Origin: Clostridiales bacterium
GTDB taxonomy: Bacteria > Bacillota > Clostridia > Lachnospirales > Lachnospiraceae
Direction: 5' to 3'
DNA: 12,198 nt
Assembly (NCBI GenBank): GCA_019418195.1
Contig: DYCJ01000060.1
Span: 1-12,198 of the forward strand
Part shown: piece by piece, positions 6,927-12,198 of the stretch
Layout: the number at the start of each line of letters is the position of its first letter
Numbering within the stretch: the stretch's first letter is position 1
Translations under genes and position numbers: made by a program
The notes under the pieces: model-generated
Databases searched by the model: none
Told to the model about the DNA's origin: nothing
The model's input: the letters and a program-made list of their open reading frames with translations, nothing else

Positions 6927-6955
6927 TTGCTATTCAAATACTGTGGTGCTAAACT
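6927..6955 (+). promoter_or_regulatory. Candidate promoter of the small protein-DUF3737-patB operon
   Basis: TTGCTA (6927-6932) and TAAACT (6950-6955) are separated by 17 bases and lie about 40 bases before the first gene. Both boxes are imperfect (4 of 6 each), as expected for an activator-dependent promoter. The dyad at 6849-6872 is about 55 bases upstream of the -35 box. Confidence 0.45.
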
Positions 6956-6994
6956 GTATATCGAAAGAAAAGATAACATAACAGGTGGAGTAGA

Positions 6995-7261
6995 ATGACA
7001 GCATCTGCTTTATGTGTGAAAGGATGGACAGATATGAGACCGGATTCCAGAGAGAATCTTATTCAGAATCTGAGAGATGCGGGCTGCTGTGAGAAAATGA
7101 TCTGTGATTTCATGGGATATTTTGACGAGGAAGACTTTGACCGTCAGATTGCCCTGCTGGAACTTCACAGAGACGATCTCCTTAACAATGTGCACAGTGA
7201 AGAGAGGAAGATATCCTGTCTTGACTACCTGCTCTATCAGATCAGAAAGACTTCAGCATAA
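6995..7261 (+). CDS. Small acidic conserved protein, function unknown
   Basis: An 88-residue soluble protein with no membrane segment. The core (ENLIQNLRDAGC... DRQIALLELHRDDLLNNVHSEERKISCLDYLLYQI) looks all-helical. I recall similar small clostridial proteins with a final CLDYLxYxI helix, but no function is known. Two starts are possible. ATG 6995 has a GGTGGAG-like site 4 bases upstream; ATG 7034 has AAAGGA at the better spacing of 9 bases and gives 75 residues, beginning just before the conserved part. The later start may be the true one. It is the first gene of the run controlled from the divergent spacer; DUF3737 begins 51 bases after its stop. Four cysteines (residues 7, 31, 32 and about 79) are notable for its size; the first is lost with the later start. 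Confidence 0.72.
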   Translation: MTASALCVKGWTDMRPDSRENLIQNLRDAGCCEKMICDFMGYFDEEDFDRQIALLELHRDDLLNNVHSEERKISCLDYLLYQIRKTSA

Positions 7262-7312
7262 TAGTGTGTGAATTTTAAACTTGTGAATTTAATAGGAAAG
7301 GAAGAGATATAA

Positions 7313-8191
7313 ATGAGTCAGAAAAAAGAAATAAGACAGCAGTATTTAACAGGAGAACGCCCACTGTTTATGGGAAAAGACCTTAAAATCTATGACACGA
7401 TCTTTGACAATGGGGAATCTCCCCTCAAGGAAAGCCAGAACATTGAATTATACGGCAGTATGTTCAAATGGAAATATCCGCTCTGGTACAGCAAAAATAT
7501 TCTTGCAGAGGACTGTACATGGTTTGAGATGGCGCGTGCGGGTGTATGGTATACAGACAATATTACCGTGAGAAATGCCATGATCGAAGCGCCCAAGAAT
7601 TTCAGAAGATGCCACGGAGTTGTATTGGAAAATGTAGATTTCCCGAATGCACAGGAGACGCTCTGGAGCTGTAAACAGGTGAAGATGGACCGTGTCACTG
7701 CAAAGGGTGATTATTTTGCCATGAACTGTACGGATATGGAACTCAATGACTTTAAACTGGACGGCAATTATTCCTTTGACGGGGCGAAGAACGTAGAGAT
7801 CCACAATGCGAAAATGCTCTCCAAGGACGCATTCTGGAACAGTGAAAATGTAACAGTCTATGATTCCTTTATCACAGGAGAATACCTGGGATGGAATGCA
7901 AAGAACCTGACCCTTGTCAATTGCACGATCGAGAGCCTGCAGGGTATGTGCTACATCGACAACCTTGTGATGAAGAACTGCAAACTCATCAATACGACGC
8001 TCGCATTTGAATACTCCACAGTGGATGCGGATATTCACGGAAAGATTGACAGCGTTTTAAATCCGTCCGGAGGAACTATCCGTGCGGAACATATCGGCGA
8101 CCTTATTATCGAGAAGGATAAGATCGATCCGTCGAAGACAAAGATCATCTGCAGCGATGTTGAACATGAGAAGCAGTGTGCCTGCGCCTGA
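7313..8191 (+). CDS. DUF3737 family protein, right-handed beta-helix-like
   Basis: A 292-residue protein that I recognise as DUF3737, a family with no known biochemical role. The middle and C-terminal parts consist of repeating ~20-residue strands with a hydrophobic-Asn pattern (for example KNVEIHNAKM, ENVTVYDSFI, KNLTLVNCTI, DNLVMKNCKL). This is typical of parallel beta-helix or pectate-lyase-like coils. There is no signal peptide, so it is probably cytoplasmic, unlike most carbohydrate-acting beta-helix enzymes. Tryptophans and Tyr/Phe are frequent in the first half (for example FKWKYPLWYSKN). It ends in a Cys-rich tail (QCACA). An AGGAAG ribosome binding site precedes ATG. The PatB-type lyase starts 16 bases after its stop, so the two are almost certainly cotranscribed and probably functionally linked. 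A role as scaffold, inhibitor or sensor for the lyase cannot be told apart from sequence. Confidence 0.85.
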   Translation: MSQKKEIRQQYLTGERPLFMGKDLKIYDTIFDNGESPLKESQNIELYGSMFKWKYPLWYSKNILAEDCTWFEMARAGVWYTDNITVRNAMIEAPKNFRRCHGVVLENVDFPNAQETLWSCKQVKMDRVTAKGDYFAMNCTDMELNDFKLDGNYSFDGAKNVEIHNAKMLSKDAFWNSENVTVYDSFITGEYLGWNAKNLTLVNCTIESLQGMCYIDNLVMKNCKLINTTLAFEYSTVDADIHGKIDSVLNPSGGTIRAEHIGDLIIEKDKIDPSKTKIICSDVEHEKQCACA

Positions 8192-8207
8192 GAAAGGAAA
8201 ATGCAGC

Positions 8208-9374
8208 ATGAAATATAATTTTGACGAAATAATCGACCGTAAAAATACTGGCTCCCTGAAATGGGATGTGCCGGACGGAGAGCTTCCCATGTGGGTGGCA
8301 GATATGGACTTCCGTACGGCTCCGGCGGTGACAGAAGCCATTGCGGAGCGCGCATCCCATGGAATATTCGGTTATACAGTGGTGCCGGACGAGTGGTATG
8401 TGGCATATCAGTCATGGTGGAGCAGCCGGCATCACTTTGAGATAGAGAAAGACTGGCTTATCTTCTGTACAGGAGTGGTGCCTGCAATCTCAAGTGTCGT
8501 CAGAAAGATGACTACAGTGGCGGAGAAAGTTGTTGTCATGACGCCGGTATACAATATATTTTTCAATTCAATCCTGAACAACGGAAGAAATGTACTTGAG
8601 AGCAAACTGAAACTGGAAAACGGTGTCTATGAGATCGACTTTGAAGATCTGGAAGAAAAACTTTCAGATCCGCAGGCAACCTTGCTGCTTTTGTGTAATC
8701 CGCAGAATCCGGCAGGAAGGATCTGGGATAAAGAGACACTGGAGCGGATCGGAGATCTGTGCGTAAAGCATCATGTGCTTGTCCTCTCCGATGAGATCCA
8801 CTGTGATCTTGTAAAACCGGGCACAGAGTATGTGCCGTTTGCATCAGTCTCGGAAAACTGCCGGAGGAACAGCATCACCTGCGTGGCTCCGACGAAAGCA
8901 TTTAATATTGCAGGGATACAGACGGCTTCCGTGATCGTGCCGGATGAAACGATCCGTCATAAAGTCAACCGTGGACTCAATACAGATGAAGTGGCGGAGC
9001 CGAATGTATTTGCAGCCATAGCCCCGGTTGCTGCTTTTATGCATGGCGGGGAGTGGCTGGATGAACTGAATGCGTATTTGTGGGAGAACAGGAAGCGGGC
9101 GGAAGAGTATATTGACCGCGAGATAGAAAATGTGACTGCAGTCCGGGGAGAAGCCACTTATCTGCTGTGGATCGACTGCCGGAAAGTGACAGAGGATTCT
9201 GAAGATCTGAGCGAGTTTATTCGTAAGGAGACCGGGCTTTATATCAGTGCCGGAAAAGAGTATCATAACGGCGACGGATTCCTGCGGATGAACCTTGCCT
9301 GCCCGGGAGCGCGCCTGGAGGAAGGTCTGAAGAGACTGAAAGCCGGAATCGAGGCATACCGGGGAAATATATAA
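8208..9374 (+). CDS. patB: MalY/PatB-type PLP-dependent C-S beta-lyase (cystathionine beta-lyase)
   Basis: A fold-type I aminotransferase-like enzyme of 388 residues, the normal size for the MalY/PatB group. This group cleaves cystathionine and related S-substituted cysteines to a thiol, pyruvate and ammonia. Motifs: LPMWVADMDF (26-35), CNPQNPAGRIW (163-173), LSDEIHCDL (193-201) with Asp195 pairing the pyridine nitrogen, the PLP lysine Lys230 in APTKAFNIAGIQTA, and GFLRMNLACP (357-366) with the carboxylate-binding Arg360. I choose ATG 8208: AAAGGA (8193-8198) lies 9 bases upstream and homologues begin with a similar NFDxIIDR segment. The frame is open further upstream to 8082, but that part overlaps DUF3737 and is unlike the family. 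Some MalY proteins also repress a regulator, so a regulatory side role is possible. A terminator follows at 9481. Confidence 0.92.
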   Translation: MKYNFDEIIDRKNTGSLKWDVPDGELPMWVADMDFRTAPAVTEAIAERASHGIFGYTVVPDEWYVAYQSWWSSRHHFEIEKDWLIFCTGVVPAISSVVRKMTTVAEKVVVMTPVYNIFFNSILNNGRNVLESKLKLENGVYEIDFEDLEEKLSDPQATLLLLCNPQNPAGRIWDKETLERIGDLCVKHHVLVLSDEIHCDLVKPGTEYVPFASVSENCRRNSITCVAPTKAFNIAGIQTASVIVPDETIRHKVNRGLNTDEVAEPNVFAAIAPVAAFMHGGEWLDELNAYLWENRKRAEEYIDREIENVTAVRGEATYLLWIDCRKVTEDSEDLSEFIRKETGLYISAGKEYHNGDGFLRMNLACPGARLEEGLKRLKAGIEAYRGNI

Positions 9375-9377
9375 AAC

Positions 9378-9408
9378 GTCCAGTCCGCGCCATTTGCAAA
9401 ATTGCACT
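9378..9408 (-). repeat. Dispersed repeat, copy 3 (partial, tandem with copy 2)
   Basis: These 31 bases match 9420-9450 at 26 of 31 positions with no gaps, 42 bases apart; all five differences are C/T transitions. It carries about the first 28 bases of the 36-bp unit on the minus strand and lacks the GAACTGTTACA end. It begins 4 bases after the patB stop codon. Confidence 0.7.
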
Positions 9409-9412
9409 GAAA

Positions 9413-9448
9413 TGTAACAGTTCAGCCCGCGCCATTCGCAAAACCGCA
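9413..9448 (-). repeat. Dispersed 36-bp repeat, copy 2 (minus orientation)
   Basis: The reverse complement matches 4130-4165 at 32 of 36 positions. It lies between patB and its terminator and is preceded by a partial copy. Four differences in 36 bases, in two non-coding sites 5.2 kb apart, make chance very unlikely. Confidence 0.8.
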
Positions 9449-9480
9449 CTTCGTGCTTATTACGGCTGCCACCAAAAATG

Positions 9481-9520
9481 AGAACAGATATCAAAAATAA
9501 CTTGATATCTGTTCTTTTTT
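9481..9520 (+). terminator. Intrinsic terminator of the patB operon
   Basis: A perfect 14-bp stem (AGAACAGATATCAA at 9481-9494 with TTGATATCTGTTCT at 9502-9515) has a 7-base loop and is followed by T at 9515-9520. The 3' arm also contains the TTGATA -35 box of the next promoter. Confidence 0.9.
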
Positions 9521-9530
9521 CGTGTATGAT
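9502..9530 (+). promoter_or_regulatory. Promoter of the DUF2325 gene
   Basis: TTGATA (9502-9507) and TATGAT (9525-9530) each match the sigma-A consensus at 5 of 6 positions with the ideal 17-base spacing. Transcription should begin near 9537. The -35 box lies inside the 3' arm of the preceding terminator. Confidence 0.75.
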
Positions 9531-9539
9531 AATGACATG

Positions 9540-9557
9540 AGTTAGAAAGGACTAACT
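9540..9557. promoter_or_regulatory. Dyad just downstream of the DUF2325 promoter, candidate operator
   Basis: AGTTAG (9540-9545) and CTAACT (9552-9557) form a perfect 6-bp inverted repeat around a 6-base centre, beginning about 3 bases after the predicted transcription start. This position suits a repressor. The TTAG/CTAA half-sites recall DtxR/MntR-type metal repressor boxes, although the spacing differs from the classical consensus. The metal link is a guess. Confidence 0.5.
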
Positions 9558-9609
9558 ATCAGAAAATAAATATATGTTACTTTCATTACTTTTCTACAGG
9601 AGGTTTTAT

Positions 9610-9891
9610 ATGAGTGTCGTTATCATCGGAGGCCATGACCGGATGGTCTGCCAGTATAAAAAGATCTGTAAGCAGTTCAACTGTAAGGCAAAAGTGTTCA
9701 CGCAGATGTCAGCTTCCTTAAGTAAGCAGATCGGAAGTCCGGATCTGATCGTGCTGTTCACGAATACTGTGTCCCACAAGATGGTGAAATGCGCGGTAGA
9801 AGAGGCAGGGAGATGTAATGCCTGTGTGGTAAGATGCCATACGAGCAGCAAAAATGCACTGGAAGAAATTCTCTGCAATGCGTGCGCTTAA
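9610..9891 (+). CDS. DUF2325 domain protein
   Basis: A 93-residue protein that is almost entirely a DUF2325 domain: it opens with SVVIIGGHDRM, resembling a Rossmann-like first strand and loop, continues with SPDLIVLFTNTVSHKM, and ends with a CVVRCHTSSKNALEEIL segment. The function of the family is unknown. Seven cysteines (including CVVRC at about 77-81 and the C-terminal CNAC) could bind metal or act in redox sensing. ATG 9610 is chosen because a perfect AGGAGG (9598-9603) precedes it; the frame is open from 9574 but that start lacks such a site. In related clostridia I recall DUF2325 genes near ferrous iron transport genes, though none is in this window. It has its own promoter and a possible operator. 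No canonical terminator follows; the next feature is a large folded inverted repeat. Confidence 0.85.
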   Translation: MSVVIIGGHDRMVCQYKKICKQFNCKAKVFTQMSASLSKQIGSPDLIVLFTNTVSHKMVKCAVEEAGRCNACVVRCHTSSKNALEEILCNACA

Positions 9892-9900
9892 TTCGTAATC

Positions 9901-10068
9901 CCGGGGTGGGAAAGCGTCCGCCGGGAGACAGATGTTATTCTCAGACCCGTTTTCACTCGGGCCGCAGCGCAGCGGTACATAGGAGCGCATAATACGCGCT
10001 CCAAGTGCCGGCGCTGCTCTACGGTCTTCGAACAACATCTGTCTCCCGGCAGGGCTTTTCTCTCCCGG
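9901..10068. repeat. Large multi-stem inverted repeat (MITE-like element or structured RNA)
   Basis: The region between two convergent genes folds almost completely. The outer stem pairs 9901-9915 with 10054-10068 (15 positions, one mismatch, three G:T pairs). A perfect 17-bp stem pairs 9920-9936 with 10034-10050. An open middle carries a small hairpin (CCCG/CGGG at 9946-9961) on one side. The apical stem has three stacked helices: 9964-9970/10011-10017, 9973-9978/10005-10010 and 9982-9988/9996-10002 (loop ATAATAC). No reading frame of note runs through it. The G:T pairs are placed for an RNA from the plus strand, but both strands can fold. It may be a non-autonomous mobile element, a 6S-like or other non-coding RNA, or an elaborate transcription end for both neighbours. 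I cannot assign an RNA family. Confidence 0.75.
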
Positions 10069-10080
10069 AATTTCGGATTA

Positions 10081-10116
10081 AGACGGAAAGTAAAGCGAAG
10101 GGGGTACGCTTCGTCT
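10081..10116 (-). other. Imperfect hairpin downstream of glgX
   Basis: AGACG (10081-10085) pairs with CGTCT (10112-10116), and AAGCG (10093-10097) with CGCTT (10107-10111), with a bulge on one side. On the minus strand it lies 22 bases after the glgX stop, where a terminator would be expected, but no T-run follows, so the role is doubtful. Confidence 0.3.
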
Positions 10117-10137
10117 GAAGTCAGGGAAAGCTGCCTT

Positions 10138-12198
10138 TTATTCTGATTTTTCGCCGACGAAGACGATTACTGAGCGTTCGCCGAGGATGATGGTGTTTCC
10201 GGCTGCGGGCATTTTGGTTTCTTTGAAGGTCTGCTGGTTCGGGTCTCCGGTGTTGACTGCGATCTTCCAGCAGTATTGTTCCGGAAGCTCGGGAAGTGTA
10301 AGGTTCGCCGGATACCAGTATGCGTTGACCGCCACATAGACGAGATCTTCGCGGTTTTCTTCTTCGTCATATCCTGCGAAAAGGACGCAGGCTGTATAGG
10401 GATTTTCCATATGCTCGTTATTCCACGGCTCCAGTCCGTGGATGCTCATGGACGGGAAGCCGAAATAGCTCGGCTCCAGATCCTTACGGATCGCCGGATG
10501 CTCCTTGCGGAAAGCGATCATATAGCGGAAGAATTCAAAGAGATCCTCGTTTTTATGAAGCAGATTCCAGTCCAGCCACGAGATCGGATTGTCCTGACAA
10601 TAAGGATTGTTATTTCCGAATCGTGTATCTCCGAATTCATCGCCGGAGAGGAACATAGGGGTTCCCCGGCTGCACATGAGTACGGCACAGGCGTTTTTGA
10701 TCATCCGGAAACGTAGTGCGAGGATTTCCGGGTCGTCTGTATCTCCCTCCACACCGCAGTTCCAGCTGTTGTTGTCGTCATATCCGTCCGTGTTATCCCA
10801 GCCGTTTGCTTCATTGTGTTTCTTGTTATAGCTGTACAGGTCATAGAGCGTAAATCCGTCGTGGCAGGTCAGGAAGTTGACGGAAGCATTGCCGCCGCGG
10901 TAGACCGGATCATACAGATCCGGGGAACCGGTCATTCTCTGTGCGGCGATCCCTGCCATCTTGCTGTCCCCCTTCAGGAAACACCGCATATCATCCCTGT
11001 AGCGTCCGTTCCATTCCGCCCAGCGTTTCCAGGACGGGAAAGAACCCACCTGGTAGAGTCCGCCGGCATCCCAGGCCTCGGCAATGAGCTTGACATTTCC
11101 AAGGATCGGATCGAAGGCCAGACTCCGCAGCAGCGGCGGCTGATTCAGAGGAGTGCCGTTATCACTGCGCCCGAGGATGGACGCCAGATCGAACCGGAAA
11201 CCGTCTACCCGGTAGTCCGTCACCCAGTAGCGGAGACAGTCGAGGATCAGCTCCTGAACGACAGGGTGATTACAGTTCAGCGTATTTCCGCAGCCACTGA
11301 AGTTATAGTATTTCCCGTCAGGGGTGAGCATATAGTAGATATTGTTGTCAAATCCTTTGAAACAGAAAGACGGCCCCATTTCATTCCCTTCGGCCGTATG
11401 GTTGAACACAACGTCCAGGATCACGTCGATCTCATTGTCGTGCAGCGCCTTGATCAGACGCTTCAACTCCATTCCCTCACGATTATATTCGATACTGGAG
11501 GAGTAGCTTGTATTCGGTGCGAAGAAGCAGACCGGATTATAGCCCCAGTAATCGAGCAGTTCATTATCATCGATCAGCCGTGCATCGCGCATCTCGTCAA
11601 ATTCAAAGACAGGCATCAGCTCTACCGCATTGATCCCCAGCCTTTTCAGATAAGGAATCTTTTCTTCCAGCCCTTTAAACGTGCCCGGACAGGATACGCC
11701 GGAGGAGGGAGATTTGGTAAATCCGCGGACATGGAGCTCATAGATTACCAGATCTTCCATAGGGATAGGCTCACTTCGTTCCAGTCCCCAGTCAAAGTTG
11801 TTCTGTACGACCCGCGCACGGTAGCTGTGATGGGGATTATTCTTGCATCCCCACTGGCTTTGTCCGGTGACTGCGCGGGCATAGGGATCCAGCAGGATTT
11901 TCGTCTTGTCGAACCGCAGCCCTTTTTTCTCGTCATAGGGACCGTCCAGCCGGTAGGCATATTCGAATTCTTCGATATCCAGTCCGAATACGATCATGGA
12001 ATAGACAAAGCCGATCTTGTAATTATCGGGAAATTTCAGAGCGACAAAGGGCTCTTCTGCATCGCGGTGGAAGAGCAGAAGTTCACAGGACGTTGCTCCA
12101 TGTGACTGGATCGTAAAATTGACGCCGCCAGGGATCACGGTGGCTCCGAAGAACCGGAAGAATCCGGGGCGGACCTGAAAGCCGGAGATCGTATCCAG
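10138..12198 (-). CDS. glgX: Glycogen debranching enzyme GlgX / isoamylase-type GH13 protein (5' end outside window)
   Basis: A GH13 alpha-1,6-glucosidase-type protein for glycogen or related alpha-glucans, cytoplasmic. The visible part is 686 residues. The frame is open to the window edge, so a short N-terminal piece is missing. Internal GTG 12138 lies inside the N-terminal beta-domain and is not a plausible start. Counting from base 12198: the N-terminal CBM48-like beta-sandwich is about 8-120, with VRPGFFRFFGATV at 9-21 and GVNFTIQSHGATSCELLLFHR at 25-45. Next come the TIM-barrel region I motif DVVFNHTAEG (~262), region II GFRFDLAS with nucleophile Asp337, region III IAEAWD with acid/base Glu374, and region IV LTCHDG with Asp447. 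MFLSGDEFG (~515-523) and a C-terminal beta domain follow. Regions typical of isoamylase/GlgX are intact, so it should be active. It converges on DUF2325, separated by the folded element. Confidence 0.93.
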   Translation of the reverse strand: MDTISGFQVRPGFFRFFGATVIPGGVNFTIQSHGATSCELLLFHRDAEEPFVALKFPDNYKIGFVYSMIVFGLDIEEFEYAYRLDGPYDEKKGLRFDKTKILLDPYARAVTGQSQWGCKNNPHHSYRARVVQNNFDWGLERSEPIPMEDLVIYELHVRGFTKSPSSGVSCPGTFKGLEEKIPYLKRLGINAVELMPVFEFDEMRDARLIDDNELLDYWGYNPVCFFAPNTSYSSSIEYNREGMELKRLIKALHDNEIDVILDVVFNHTAEGNEMGPSFCFKGFDNNIYYMLTPDGKYYNFSGCGNTLNCNHPVVQELILDCLRYWVTDYRVDGFRFDLASILGRSDNGTPLNQPPLLRSLAFDPILGNVKLIAEAWDAGGLYQVGSFPSWKRWAEWNGRYRDDMRCFLKGDSKMAGIAAQRMTGSPDLYDPVYRGGNASVNFLTCHDGFTLYDLYSYNKKHNEANGWDNTDGYDDNNSWNCGVEGDTDDPEILALRFRMIKNACAVLMCSRGTPMFLSGDEFGDTRFGNNNPYCQDNPISWLDWNLLHKNEDLFEFFRYMIAFRKEHPAIRKDLEPSYFGFPSMSIHGLEPWNNEHMENPYTACVLFAGYDEEENREDLVYVAVNAYWYPANLTLPELPEQYCWKIAVNTGDPNQQTFKETKMPAAGNTIILGERSVIVFVGEKSE

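Noticed and set aside
8082..8207. N-terminal extension of the PatB-type lyase
   Set aside because: The frame is open, but this part overlaps DUF3737 and is unlike the family. ATG 8208 has a good ribosome binding site.
9378..9450. Possible CRISPR-like direct repeats
   Set aside because: Only two degenerate copies with a short spacer, a third inverted copy elsewhere, and no cas genes. This is a dispersed repeat.
9892..10137. Short coding gene in the DUF2325-glgX spacer
   Set aside because: No frame with a start and ribosome binding site runs through it; the sequence is explained by nested inverted repeats.
10816..12105. A 429-codon open frame on the plus strand
   Set aside because: It is fully antisense to glgX, whose catalytic motifs are intact. 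The plus-strand translation resembles no protein and has no good ribosome binding site.

Overview
The window looks like a chromosomal stretch from a gut-type Lachnospiraceae relative (Clostridia, Firmicutes). This is inferred from moderate GC, strong AGGAGG-type ribosome binding sites, and the protein set: a two-cluster ferredoxin-type aldo/keto reductase, DUF3737, DUF2325 and a clostridial GlgX. No genus can be named from the sequence alone. There is no phage, plasmid, IS element, CRISPR array, tRNA or rRNA in it.

Left part (1-1540, plus strand): a small four-helix membrane protein and a second membrane protein run into a RelP-like small alarmone (ppGpp) synthetase. The boundary between the last two is damaged. 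The membrane protein ends in an out-of-frame tail, the alarmone synthetase has lost most of its N-terminal helices, and the two overlap in different frames. A clear intrinsic terminator closes the unit.

Sulfur unit (1590-4121, plus): metY (O-acetylhomoserine sulfhydrylase) and cysK (O-acetylserine sulfhydrylase) both assimilate sulfide. Each has an inverted repeat in its leader. A 17-bp stem follows cysK.

Middle (4190-5900, plus): an aldo/keto reductase fused to a C-terminal pair of 4Fe-4S cluster motifs overlaps an internally deleted MATE transporter remnant. The remnant converges, with two bases between, on a LysR-type regulator (5903-6793, minus).

Divergent LysR locus (5903-9374): across a 201-bp spacer holding a dyad and promoter-like boxes lies a plus-strand run of a small acidic protein, a DUF3737 beta-helix-like protein and a MalY/PatB-type C-S lyase. 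The lyase can release sulfide or homocysteine from cystathionine-type substrates, so three PLP enzymes in this window handle sulfur amino acids.

Right part (9375-12198): a dispersed ~36-bp repeat, a terminator whose 3' arm also supplies the -35 box of the next promoter, and a DUF2325 gene with a dyad just after its predicted transcription start. Next come a ~170-bp elaborately folded inverted repeat and, on the minus strand, a glgX gene whose 5' end lies beyond the window.

The most interesting non-genic signals are the folded element at 9901-10068, the dispersed repeat shared by 4130-4165 and 9378-9448, and the overlapping terminator/promoter/operator at 9481-9557. The two rearranged genes (alarmone synthetase and MATE) suggest ongoing gene decay or assembly problems and should be checked.
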